64,000 nucleotides of DNA from Gluconacetobacter asukensis (GTDB taxonomy: Bacteria > Pseudomonadota > Alphaproteobacteria > Acetobacterales > Acetobacteraceae), in the NCBI RefSeq assembly GCF_014174375.1, contig NZ_JABEQE010000008.1:145359-209358 (forward strand), in the 5' to 3' direction. Below, piece after piece: positions 56,379 through 64,000 of the stretch. The notes below the pieces were generated by a model. That model made no database searches, had not been told where the DNA came from, and saw nothing but the letters and a program-made list of their open reading frames with translations. The translations under genes and the position numbers were made by a program. Each line of letters starts with the position of its first letter. Positions within the stretch are counted from its first letter, which is position 1.

Positions 56379-57149
56379 ATGCGGCTTCTCGACACCCTGA
56401 AAAAGACCGCCATCCAGCGCCGGCGCGACAGGGACACACCGCCTCCCCTGCCCGATTTCATCGACGAAATCCGCATCCGGGCGGCGCAGGGCCATGTTCC
56501 GGAGCAGGTGTGCTGGGGCGACATCCTGCTCGACAGCATCTATGTGCCGTCCAACCCGCAACAGGCGCGACGGTGGTATGAAATCGCCGCCTCCGCCGGC
56601 TACGCGCCCGCCCATAACATGCTCGGGCGATGCCATCATTTCGGATGGGGCGGCCCGGTCGACCTCCCGGCCGCCGCCGCCAGCTACGAAACGGCAGCGC
56701 GCCTGGGCGACCTCTGGGGATGCTACAATCTGGGCATCATGACGATGCGTGGCCTCGGCATGCCGGCCGATCTACGCCGCGCGCTGGCACTGTTCCGCAG
56801 CGCCGCCGAACGCGGACACGCCAAATCGATGAACCTGGTCGCCCGCTTCACCGAAGAGGGCTGGCACACCGAACGCAACCCCACCGCGGCCCTCACATGG
56901 TACCGTCGTTCGGCCGAAGGCGGCGATTATCGCGGACAGCATAATTATGCATCGACGCTGCTGGCGATGGGCAAGCGTGCCGAGGCCCTGGACTGGTGGC
57001 GGCGCGCGGTCGGCGATGCGACATCGGACGTATTGCTGGCCATGGAGCGCACCCTGCACGCCCTCGGCCCCGACGGAGACACGGCCCTCTTGAGCCAGGT
57101 CCGCGATCGCCTCGATACCCTCGGCATCCCCCGCCAGACAGACGACTGA
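56379..57149 (+). CDS. Sel1-repeat protein of iron-uptake locus (second paralogue)
   Basis: 256 residues. Several Sel1-like repeats (ARRWYEIAASAGYAPAHNML, AAASYETAARLGDLWGCYNL, ALALFRSAAERGHAKSMNLV, ALTWYRRSAEGGDYRGQHNY). No signal peptide. It matches the protein at 52128-52808 repeat by repeat and shares the GDILLD opening segment (LGQILLD there). It is divergent from the piuC-like gene and convergent with anmK. Function unknown. Confidence 0.85.
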   Translation: MRLLDTLKKTAIQRRRDRDTPPPLPDFIDEIRIRAAQGHVPEQVCWGDILLDSIYVPSNPQQARRWYEIAASAGYAPAHNMLGRCHHFGWGGPVDLPAAAASYETAARLGDLWGCYNLGIMTMRGLGMPADLRRALALFRSAAERGHAKSMNLVARFTEEGWHTERNPTAALTWYRRSAEGGDYRGQHNYASTLLAMGKRAEALDWWRRAVGDATSDVLLAMERTLHALGPDGDTALLSQVRDRLDTLGIPRQTDD

Positions 57150-57162
57150 TCGGGTCGAGGCC

Positions 57163-58272
57163 TTATCCCTGCCGCAGCAGATCCAGCATCCGCGTCGCGG
57201 CGGCAGGCACCCCCCGCTCTTCCAGCCGCCCTCCACTGACAGGGCGCTCCACCCCGGTGGTTCCGGGGAACGAGAGCGGCAGCCCACGCACGGCACGCGC
57301 GGCCAAAAAACCGAAGCACTGGGCCTCCAGCGCGTCGCCGTTCCATCCCACGGCCTCGACCGGTTCGACGACAACGCCCAGCGCCTGCCGCAAGCCCTCC
57401 ATCAGCACGGGGTTACGACGCCCACCACCACAGACCAGCCAGCGGCGCGGCGCGAATGGCAGAGGCAATTCCGCCACCGCCCGAACGGTAAAGGCGGCAA
57501 GCGTCGCCGCCCCATCGGCCGGCGACAGATGCGCCAGCAGGTCCATGGCACGATGAAACGACAGGCGATCGAGCGATTTCGGCGCCGGCCGACGGAAGAA
57601 CGGGTCGCCCATCAGGTCCCCCAGAACCGCCTCATCGACCCGCCCCGCCCTGGCCAACGCCCCGTCACGATCATAGGGCACGCCGGTATGGCGCATCGCC
57701 CAATCATCCAGCAGCGCATTGCCCGGCCCCACATCGCAGGCCAGCAACTCTCCCGACGCCCCGAGCAGCGAGACATTCGCCACCCCGCCGATATTCAGCA
57801 CGGCCAAAGGATGTTCCAGCCCAAGGGCCAGGGCCTGGTGAAAGACCGGCACCAGCGGCGCCCCTTCGCCCCCCGCGGCAAGATCCGCGCTGCGAAAATC
57901 ATGCACGACCGGCACCCCGGTTTCCGCCGCCAGCAGGCCGGCATCACCGATCTGCCAGCTTCGATGCTCCTCCGGACGGTGCAGGATCGTCTGGCCATGG
58001 AAACCGATCAGATCCGCCGGCCAGTCCAGAGCGCGAACCGCCGCAACATGCAGGCACGTCAGATCATGCTCGACAGCCAGCAGTTCCGGATCATCCACCC
58101 GCAGGGTCGCCGCACGATCGAGAATGGCCCGGGTCCGCGCCCGAAGCTCGGGCGGAAAGGGAACGGTCGTCGTCGGCCCGGCCGCCCCGACCATGATACC
58201 ATCCGTCTCGATGGCGGCGGCATCCACCCCGTCCAGCGACGTGCCACTCATCAGACCGATCACCCGGACCAT
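57163..58272 (-). CDS. anmK: anhydro-N-acetylmuramic acid kinase
   Basis: 369 residues, normal length. The N-terminal ATPase-fold motif is VIGLMSGTSLDGVDAA, GFHGQTILHRPEEH lies near residue 95 and NIGGVANVSLL near residue 165, followed by CDVGPGNALLDDW with the catalytic Asp. It phosphorylates and opens 1,6-anhydroMurNAc from cell-wall recycling to MurNAc-6-phosphate. It ends 13 bases from the Sel1 gene in convergent direction. Confidence 0.95.
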   Translation of the reverse strand: MVRVIGLMSGTSLDGVDAAAIETDGIMVGAAGPTTTVPFPPELRARTRAILDRAATLRVDDPELLAVEHDLTCLHVAAVRALDWPADLIGFHGQTILHRPEEHRSWQIGDAGLLAAETGVPVVHDFRSADLAAGGEGAPLVPVFHQALALGLEHPLAVLNIGGVANVSLLGASGELLACDVGPGNALLDDWAMRHTGVPYDRDGALARAGRVDEAVLGDLMGDPFFRRPAPKSLDRLSFHRAMDLLAHLSPADGAATLAAFTVRAVAELPLPFAPRRWLVCGGGRRNPVLMEGLRQALGVVVEPVEAVGWNGDALEAQCFGFLAARAVRGLPLSFPGTTGVERPVSGGRLEERGVPAAATRMLDLLRQG

Positions 58273-58369
58273 CGAACCTACCTCCCGAAACAGTCTCGAG
58301 ATTATCGCATCGGGATCAATGGCGGAACATGGCCGTCATGCAGCCATCCGGCGCGCGACGCCGATACCC

Positions 58370-59338
58370 TCACAGATAGCGCAGGCGAACTTCGTCGATG
58401 GCGTGCGACCGCCCCTTGCGCATGATCAACCGCGCGCGTTCACGCGTGGGCAGGATATTGGCTTCCAGATTGGGCAGGTTGATCCGGTTCCAGATCTGCC
58501 CAGCGACCCGTTTGGCCTCGGCCGGCGACAGGTCGGCATAATGATGGAAATAGGAAGTCGGCTTGCGGAACGCCGTGCACTGCAACAGCAGGAACCGCTC
58601 CACATACCACGATTCGATATCGCTGGTCGTGGCATCGAGATAGATCGAGAAATCGAAATAATCCGACGCCACCATCGACCGGTCGGTACCGGTCTGCAGC
58701 ACGTTCAGCCCCTCGAAGATCAGGATATCCGGCCGGTCCACCGTCTGGAAACAGTCAGGCACGATGTCATAGGCCTCATGCGAATAGAGCGGCACCTGCT
58801 GCAACCGCTCGCCCGCCTTGACGGCAGCGAGGAAGGCGATCATCCGCCGCAGGTCGTAGCTCTCCGGAAAGCCCTTGCGCTGCATCAGGCTCCGTTCCTC
58901 AAGAACCCGCGTCGGCAGCAGAAACCCGTCGGTCGTCACCAGGTCGACGCGCGGATGATCCGGCCAGCGCGACAGCACGGCCTGGAGCAGGCGGGCAAAG
59001 GTGCTCTTGCCCACACCCACACTGCCGGCGATACCAATAATGAACGGCACCGAAATGCGCGGACACCCCAGGAACGCGCTCTCGACCATGCTGTTCAGGC
59101 CGCGCGAGGCCATGACATACAGGTTCAGCAGGCGCGACAGAGGCAGATAAACCTCGGTGATATCGGCCAGCGACACCGGCTCGTTCCGGCCGCGCAGCGC
59201 CGCGATCTCGTCCTCGGACAGCGAGAGCGGCACGTTGGCCCGCAACGCCGCCCAGTCGGAACGCGAAAAGGTCAGATATGGAAGCGGTGGATCGCCGTCC
59301 CGCGACACCGACCCCCACGGAGGCATCCGCAGCATCAT
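58370..59338 (-). CDS. coaA: pantothenate kinase, type I
   Basis: 322 residues. Walker A is [17 protein letters not shown], followed by [10 protein letters not shown] and the substrate-site segment [13 protein letters not shown], then [12 protein letters not shown]. It makes 4'-phosphopantothenate, the first and controlled step of coenzyme A synthesis. The N-terminus [14 protein letters not shown] matches the family start; ATG codons at 59338 and 59335 are both possible. Confidence 0.95.
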   Translation of the reverse strand: MMLRMPPWGSVSRDGDPPLPYLTFSRSDWAALRANVPLSLSEDEIAALRGRNEPVSLADITEVYLPLSRLLNLYVMASRGLNSMVESAFLGCPRISVPFIIGIAGSVGVGKSTFARLLQAVLSRWPDHPRVDLVTTDGFLLPTRVLEERSLMQRKGFPESYDLRRMIAFLAAVKAGERLQQVPLYSHEAYDIVPDCFQTVDRPDILIFEGLNVLQTGTDRSMVASDYFDFSIYLDATTSDIESWYVERFLLLQCTAFRKPTSYFHHYADLSPAEAKRVAGQIWNRINLPNLEANILPTRERARLIMRKGRSHAIDEVRLRYL

Positions 59339-59567
59339 GCTCTATGCCCGGACCGGGCAGATGCCGCCAGGTTTCGTGCCAACCGTCATGAATCCGCTTC
59401 CCCAGGATGGACCGTCATTCCGGCCTCGTTCAGCGCGGCGTAACATCAACGCCTGGAGCGATCCAGTGGACCCCACGCCCCTCCGCCCCCGCATTCGGCC
59501 TCTTCGGTCAAAAAAAGGCACAAAACCGCCACATTCCGGCCGTCTCATGACACAGACGTGACTCGGG

Positions 59568-59621
59568 GCCCGATGGGAAACGCGCGCGGAACCCGCCGCC
59601 AGCGCCCATTTCCAATCAGGC
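59568..59621. repeat. palindromic intergenic repeat, short form (copy 6)
   Basis: GCCCGATGGGAAA on the left is an imperfect inverse of TTTCCAATCAGGC on the right, with GCGCGC and GCCGCCAGCGCCC between. It lies 8 bases beyond the stop of the following - strand lipoprotein gene. The rest of 59339-59629 shows nothing recognisable. Confidence 0.75.
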
Positions 59622-59629
59622 ACCGTGGC

Positions 59630-60019
59630 CTATTGCCCCCTCACCGTCTGCCCACGGCCACGGGCGCCATAACTCACCTGCGTGTCCGGGATCACATAAT
59701 GCCCGGCATCTTCCTTCTGCCCGTCGTCCCCGGCGGCATTGGAATCGAACCCGGAAGCAATCATCTGCATGCCCCACGCATCGGGAAGCGGCTGATAATC
59801 CGGCTGCCGCCCCGCCGGCGCGGCAGACATCGGCTGCGACCCATCATGCTGCCGGCCGGCCGCCGCGGTCTGGGTCGCGCCCGGCCGCTCCTGCCCGCTG
59901 AACAGGGTCAGGGGCGGCACATCGATCGACTCCCCATCCGGCCGCTTGAACCCGCAGGCCGTCAGACCGGCCAGCAGAGCCAGCAATGCGAGGCCACGCG
60001 GCCCCGCGTGCCGGCTCAT
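59630..60019 (-). CDS. putative lipoprotein downstream of recA
   Basis: 129 residues from the ATG at 60019, 13 bases after the recA stop on the same strand; longer frames lie inside recA. The signal peptide LALLALLAGLTAC ends in a good lipobox (LTAC). The mature part is polar, rich in Pro, Gln, Asp and Gly, and looks unstructured, with GFKRPDGESIDVPPLTLF just after the Cys. No family recognised. Its stop is next to a palindromic repeat. Confidence 0.65.
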   Translation of the reverse strand: MSRHAGPRGLALLALLAGLTACGFKRPDGESIDVPPLTLFSGQERPGATQTAAAGRQHDGSQPMSAAPAGRQPDYQPLPDAWGMQMIASGFDSNAAGDDGQKEDAGHYVIPDTQVSYGARGRGQTVRGQ

Positions 60020-60032
60020 CGCCCCGCGCCGG

Positions 60033-61094
60033 TTACTCGGCGTCGGCAAGATCCTGTTCGCCGGGAGAGACCAGCATCGCCTCGGCCACCACGCCCGCCT
60101 GCTCGCGCACGCGCCGTTCGATATCGGCCGCCATCTCGGGATGGTCGCGCAGAAACTGCTTGGAATTCTCCCGCCCCTGGCCGATCCGCTGACTGTCATA
60201 CGAGAACCAGGCCCCCGATTTCTCGACGATGCCCGCCTTGACGCCCAGATCGATCAGCTCGCCCATCTTGCTGATCCCCTCGCCATACACGATGTCGAAT
60301 TCGACCTGCCGGAACGGGGGGGCCATCTTGTTCTTGACCACCTTGACGCGGGTCTGGTTGCCCACGACCTCGTCCTTGTCCTTGATCTGCCCGATACGGC
60401 GGATGTCCAGGCGCACCGAGGCATAGAATTTCAGCGCGTTCCCGCCCGTCGTCGTCTCCGGGCTGCCGAACATGACACCGATCTTCAGGCGGATCTGGTT
60501 GAGGAAGATCATCATGGTGTTGGAGCGCGAGACCGTGCCGGTCAGCTTGCGCAGTGCCTGGCTCATCAGCCGCGCATGCAGGCCGACATGGCTGTCGCCC
60601 ATGTCGCCTTCCAGCTCCGCGCGCGGCACCAGGGCCGCGACGCTGTCCACCACCAGCACGTCGATGGCGCCCGAGCGCACCAGCGTATCGGCGATTTCCA
60701 GCGCCTGTTCACCGGCATCCGGCTGGCTGATCAGCAGATTGTCGACATCGACCCCCAGCTTGCGGGCATAGCCGGGGTCCAGCGCGTGTTCGGCGTCGAT
60801 AAACGCGCAGACGCCACCCTTCTTCTGGGCTTCGGCGATCGCATGCAGCGCCAGGGTCGTCTTGCCCGAGCTTTCGGGGCCGTAAATCTCGACGATGCGG
60901 CCACGCGGCAGGCCGCCGATGCCCAGCGCGATATCCAGCCCCAGCGAGCCGGTGGAGACCACATCCACCGCCTCGTTGGCGCGCTGCCCCAGGCGCATCA
61001 CCGATCCCTTGCCGAACGCACGTTCGATCTGGCTCAGCGCGCCTTCCAGCGCCTTGCTCTTGTCAATGCCCGGTGCCTGCGCCATCGCCTTCAA
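60033..61094 (-). CDS. recA: recombinase RecA
   Basis: 353 residues from 61094; the ATG at 61085 gives the usual start [13 protein letters not shown] and may be the real one. Walker A is [13 protein letters not shown], the mobile loop L1 region includes [21 protein letters not shown]2 follows with [12 protein letters not shown], and the acidic C-terminal tail ends ADAE. It forms filaments on single-stranded DNA for strand exchange and LexA self-cleavage. A near-match LexA box lies upstream. Confidence 0.98.
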   Translation of the reverse strand: MKAMAQAPGIDKSKALEGALSQIERAFGKGSVMRLGQRANEAVDVVSTGSLGLDIALGIGGLPRGRIVEIYGPESSGKTTLALHAIAEAQKKGGVCAFIDAEHALDPGYARKLGVDVDNLLISQPDAGEQALEIADTLVRSGAIDVLVVDSVAALVPRAELEGDMGDSHVGLHARLMSQALRKLTGTVSRSNTMMIFLNQIRLKIGVMFGSPETTTGGNALKFYASVRLDIRRIGQIKDKDEVVGNQTRVKVVKNKMAPPFRQVEFDIVYGEGISKMGELIDLGVKAGIVEKSGAWFSYDSQRIGQGRENSKQFLRDHPEMAADIERRVREQAGVVAEAMLVSPGEQDLADAE

Positions 61095-61166
61095 TCCCGT
61101 TCCGATATCATGAAAACCCCGGGTCCTGCCCGCCGCGCCCCGGCGGTCCCGACCAAACGAAAACTA

Positions 61167-61181
61167 GAACAAAACATGATC
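61167..61181 (-). promoter_or_regulatory. candidate LexA (SOS) box upstream of recA
   Basis: On the - strand GATCATGTTTTGTTC matches the alphaproteobacterial box GTTC-N7-GTTC at 7 of 8 fixed bases, about 73 bases before the recA frame start. Confidence 0.5.
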
Positions 61182-61217
61182 ATCCACAAGCGGCCACACC
61201 GGACCCGGCACCGGTCC

Positions 61218-62741
61218 TCAGTCCGATCCCACCGACAGGCCGGCCGAACGCGCGTCGGTACCACCGGCACAGCTCCCTTCGCCCCCCGGCAGCCCCGCCG
61301 GGCAGGAAATCGCGTTGATGCGCCCATCCGCCGTCACCGGCCGCGCACCCGGCTTTTCGCCCGCCAGCACCTGCTTCATTTCGGCCGCGACCGCATCGGC
61401 GGCGTCATTCTGCCCCGATCCGGTCACCGCGGCCCGGAACCTGCTGCCTTCGCTGGCGATCGCAGCCGTCAGCAGCGGCGGCGGCAGGCGGCGCGGCGAC
61501 GCCCCCATCACAATGCCCGTGCTCCCTGCGACACGGCCGATGCCGAACAGATTATCCATCGTCAGGCTGCACGCCACCGCCCCGCCATGCCGGTCGACCA
61601 CGGCAAACGAGGTCGAAGCCGGCAGATGCGGCAGCGTTCCACCGGCCGGAACCGTGCCGGAATCGACCACAGCCTGCGCCCTGGCAATCAACTCGGCGCC
61701 CGATTGCGCACCCGCCGTCTGGCCGCGCCAGGCGGCAACCGCCGACTGGCCGGCACGATCGCTCTGGCCGCCTTCATTCAGGGCCCGGAAGGCAACCGCG
61801 CTGCCCAGCCCGCCATCGGCCGGCGGCGGCAGGAAACTGACCCGCACCTCGCCCACGCGCACCGTCAGCGGATCGGTCTCGACCGGAACGGCACCGCGCA
61901 GGTCCGCCACCGTCAATCCACCCCCCGCGCCCTGGCTGCCGGCGACGAACGAGCGCGCCAGCGCCCCGTTATAAAGGTCGCCCACCCCCATGCTGCGGAT
62001 CTGTTCCAGCACACCGGTCAGGCGCTGCTGCACCAGGGCGTCACCCTCGGCCAGCACCTTGCCGTCGCCCCGGCTAAAGATCGCCCGCGCGCCCGGATCA
62101 GCCAGCAGCGGCCCCTGGACGGCCGCCAGGTCCGTGGCCAGTGCCCGGCTGACCGAAATGCCGCCACGCGCCAATTGCATCGCCGGCGTCAGGGTTTCGG
62201 CGAACTCCACGCTGCCATAGCGCAGATGCATCAGATACAGCCCGCGTGCCAGCATCGGCGCCGCCGCCGGGCGGTCGACCGGCGCGCTCCCCGGCTCGGG
62301 CGTCGTCGATCCCGCAACCGGAAGGAACAGGAACGCCCGACCGCCGTCGGATTCGCCGGGGCGCCACGCCAGGCAGGCGCCGCCCGCCCCCAGCGAGGCC
62401 CGCGACGGCAGCGTGACCGCCAGCGTCATCCCCAGCGCCGCCGCCGCGTCGGCGGCATTGCCGCCCCGCGCCAGAACGTCGCGGGCAACCATGGCGGATT
62501 GCGGCTCGTCCGAAACGACATTGCCGATATAGCCAGTCAGGTAGGTCGGCCCCTTCGGCATGTCGGACCCGCCGCCGAACAGGGCGTGGCTGGCCGATCC
62601 CAACGGGTCATTGAAGGACTTGACCGAACATCCGCCAAGCGCCGTAGCCAGGACCGTGGACAGCAGCAAGGCCCCGCAACGGCGCAACGGGTGGTTCAGG
62701 GGACGTTCACGCACGCACAGATTCTCCATTACCGCCGTCAT
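61218..62741 (-). CDS. gamma-glutamyltranspeptidase-like lipoprotein, atypical active site
   Basis: 507 residues. An N-terminal export signal ends in lipobox LGGC, so it is probably membrane-anchored. The body follows the GGT Ntn-hydrolase fold: AMVARDVLARGGNAADAAAA near residue 85 and a small-subunit start at ASTSFAVVDRHGGAVACS. At the place of the nucleophile Thr (first T of TTHYSVVD in E. coli) there is Ser. The GSPGG oxyanion loop is replaced by VTGSGQNDAADAV. It may cleave itself and act weakly, or serve another role. Same strand as recA, upstream of it. Confidence 0.8.
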   Translation of the reverse strand: MTAVMENLCVRERPLNHPLRRCGALLLSTVLATALGGCSVKSFNDPLGSASHALFGGGSDMPKGPTYLTGYIGNVVSDEPQSAMVARDVLARGGNAADAAAALGMTLAVTLPSRASLGAGGACLAWRPGESDGGRAFLFLPVAGSTTPEPGSAPVDRPAAAPMLARGLYLMHLRYGSVEFAETLTPAMQLARGGISVSRALATDLAAVQGPLLADPGARAIFSRGDGKVLAEGDALVQQRLTGVLEQIRSMGVGDLYNGALARSFVAGSQGAGGGLTVADLRGAVPVETDPLTVRVGEVRVSFLPPPADGGLGSAVAFRALNEGGQSDRAGQSAVAAWRGQTAGAQSGAELIARAQAVVDSGTVPAGGTLPHLPASTSFAVVDRHGGAVACSLTMDNLFGIGRVAGSTGIVMGASPRRLPPPLLTAAIASEGSRFRAAVTGSGQNDAADAVAAEMKQVLAGEKPGARPVTADGRINAISCPAGLPGGEGSCAGGTDARSAGLSVGSD

Positions 62742-62888
62742 GCCCCGAGGATGAAACCACCGGGCTATCGGGAATTAGCGGTCTTCGGGAGCATCGGCAA
62801 CTCGCCTTGTCCCCCGGCGCTCTTCCGCGCCACCCCATTCTGCTCTACAGACAGCCCCGATACGGAACCCGAGCGCCGGAGGCCGCCC

Positions 62889-63680
62889 TTGTCTTTTTTC
62901 TCGTCCCGCAGCCTCGCCAGGCTCCGCACGGCGCTTCCGGGCGCCCTCGGCATGATGCTGGCCCTGTCGTCCGCAGCCCCCGCCCGTGCCGATGACAGCG
63001 GATTCACCCCGGCCCAGCGCAAGGAAATCGTCGCCATCGTCCGCGACGCGCTGAAGACGGACCCCTCGATCCTGTCCGACGCGATCGCCGCCCTGCGCGC
63101 CGGGGCCGAGGCACAGGAACAGACTCGCACCCGCGACGCGCTGGCCACCAACCGGGCGGCCCTGACGACGCCGGCACCCAGCGACGCGATTCTGGGCGCC
63201 CCCCGGGCCCGGACGACGGTGCTCGAATTCTACGATCCGCGCTGCCCCTATTGCCGCAAGGTGCTGCCCGACCTGGACCGGCTGGTCCATGACGACCCCG
63301 ACGTGCGCATCGTGGAGAAAGTCGTGCCGGTGCTGGGCCCGGCCAGCCTGCTGACGGCACAGGCCATCGTCGCTGCCGCGCTGCAGGGCGGCCAGGATGC
63401 CTATTTCCGCATGCAGCGCGCCATCATGACCGACACCACGAAGCCCGACGCCACCCGCATCCGCCTCCTGGCGAAACAGGCCGGCCTGGACCCGGACCGC
63501 CTGGTGTCGGACATGGCCGGTACCGCCGTCGCCGCCACCCTGCGCGCCAATTCGGAGCTGGCCGAGGCCATCCACCTGGAAGGCACGCCCACCTTCGTCT
63601 TCGACGCCCGCTACATCATCCCCGGCGCTGTGGATTACGACGCGCTGAAGGCCGCCATCGAGAAAACCCGGCATAGTTGA
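62889..63680 (+). CDS. DsbA-family periplasmic thiol-disulfide protein (ScsC/Com1-like)
   Basis: 263 residues from a TTG at 62889, chosen because GGAGG lies 6 bases upstream and a signal peptide follows directly (LPGALGMMLALSSAAPARA). A helical N-terminal extension (TPAQRKEIVAIVRDAL) precedes the thioredoxin fold with active site CPYC in FYDPRCPYCRKVLPD and the cis-Pro in LEGTPTFVFD. Such extended DsbA proteins oxidise, isomerise or protect periplasmic thiols, often as oligomers through the N-terminal helix. Divergent from the GGT-like gene. Confidence 0.88.
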   Translation: MSFFSSRSLARLRTALPGALGMMLALSSAAPARADDSGFTPAQRKEIVAIVRDALKTDPSILSDAIAALRAGAEAQEQTRTRDALATNRAALTTPAPSDAILGAPRARTTVLEFYDPRCPYCRKVLPDLDRLVHDDPDVRIVEKVVPVLGPASLLTAQAIVAAALQGGQDAYFRMQRAIMTDTTKPDATRIRLLAKQAGLDPDRLVSDMAGTAVAATLRANSELAEAIHLEGTPTFVFDARYIIPGAVDYDALKAAIEKTRHS

Positions 63681-63690
63681 ACCAGGCCCG

Positions 63691-64000
63691 TCATTCTCCA
63701 TAAACGGCGCGGGCGGCATCGATGGCCGCTCCCGCCGGCGGCGCATAGCCCTCGGCCCGCAAGACAGCCTCCAGCGCACCGAGCGTAATCAGCACCTTGT
63801 GCCGCATCGCATTGTACCCCATCGCGCCGATCCGCCAGACCTTCCCCGCCAGCGGCCCGAAGGCGGTGCCGATCTCGATCTCGAACTCCCCGCGCATCCG
63901 GGCCCGCACCCGCTCGCCATCCACGCCGTCGGGGATATAAACCCCCGTCACATTGGTCATGCGGTAGGCATCCTGGCCATACAGGCTCAGCCCCATGGCC
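63691..64000 (-). CDS. alanine/serine-glyoxylate aminotransferase family protein (C-terminal end; 5' partial)
   Basis: Only the last 100 or so residues are in the window; the gene continues past 64000. The visible part matches the C-terminal domain of class V aminotransferases that use glyoxylate: MTNVTGVYIPDGVDG, then GPLAGKVWRIGAMGYNA and a final helix LITLGALEAVLRAEG. The PLP lysine would be outside the window. Convergent with the DsbA-type gene, 10 bases apart. Candidate roles are serine-glyoxylate, alanine-glyoxylate or ureidoglycine-glyoxylate transfer. Confidence 0.85.
   Translation of the reverse strand, partial: AMGLSLYGQDAYRMTNVTGVYIPDGVDGERVRARMRGEFEIEIGTAFGPLAGKVWRIGAMGYNAMRHKVLITLGALEAVLRAEGYAPPAGAAIDAARAVYGE

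Noticed and set aside
59342..59623. 93-residue - strand open frame between coaA and the lipoprotein gene
   Set aside because: Its start lies in a palindromic repeat and the sequence has no family pattern; it looks like a chance frame through the repeat.
59946..62888. Very long + strand open frame running through the recA and ggt region into the DsbA-type gene
   Set aside because: It is antisense to recA and the GGT-like gene, with low-complexity Arg/Gln/His composition; only the end from the TTG at 62889 has a ribosome site and protein sense.
1..64000. CRISPR array, IS element or prophage
   Set aside because: No regular spacer-repeat pattern, no transposase, integrase or phage structural gene was seen; the repeats present are dispersed palindromes.

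Overview
The window reads as chromosome of an acetic acid bacterium (Acetobacteraceae, Alphaproteobacteria), plausibly a Gluconacetobacter-like species. Most of it is G+C-rich. The gene order dusB(nifR3)-ntrB-ntrC-ntrY-ntrX-hfq-hflX is typical of Alphaproteobacteria, as are the rluD/rpoH pair, the hisZ/purA pair and the ATP12-type F1 assembly chaperone. The genus is inferred from gene content only.

Layout. (1) 1-6747: a visibly less G+C-rich exopolysaccharide block on the + strand: a GumC/Wzz-type chain-length protein with a degenerate kinase domain (cut by the window edge), a DUF6492-like protein, a small secreted protein, a GH44 glycosidase, a Wzx-like flippase and a second small secreted protein. 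It stops next to the 3' end of tRNA-Glu (6921-6996). (2) 7104-16608: housekeeping genes (DUF6476-like membrane protein, rluD-type synthase, rpoH with a structured leader, purA, hisZ, serC, tRNA-Leu, argC, mazG, an inositol-monophosphatase-family phosphatase). (3) 16651-25739: nitrogen control and RNA chaperone operon on the - strand, dusB-ntrBC-ntrYX-hfq-hflX, probably ending with the phosphatase. (4) 25971-33335: ispDF, a small membrane protein, atp12, asmA-like, rluC-like, rarA. (5) 33449-38869: iron uptake locus (DUF3325, PepSY and DUF3649 membrane proteins divergent from a TonB receptor) and Cu/Zn superoxide dismutase. (6) 38941-42935: a cell-division neighbourhood, BaiN-type flavoprotein and FzlA-like GST-fold protein divergent from minCDE. 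(7) 42981-48374: ABC exporter/GntR/small membrane protein operon, GT4 glycosyltransferase, MFS transporter. (8) 48945-52028: glnK-amtB followed by an outer-membrane beta-barrel protein. (9) 52128-57149: second iron locus, piuA-like TonB receptor and piuC-like dioxygenase with two Sel1-repeat paralogues. (10) 57163-64000: anmK, coaA, lipoprotein, recA, an atypical gamma-glutamyltranspeptidase lipoprotein, a DsbA-type protein and the C-terminal end of a glyoxylate aminotransferase.

The nitrogen genes form a coherent set: NtrB/NtrC sense and transmit nitrogen status, and the glnK-amtB operon is a likely target, with a candidate sigma-54 element upstream. Two TonB loci share a related 19-bp Fur-like palindrome. 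A family of short palindromic repeats, mostly placed directly after stop codons, is scattered through the window and flanks mazG. I saw no transposase, integrase, CRISPR array, rRNA or nif structural gene.
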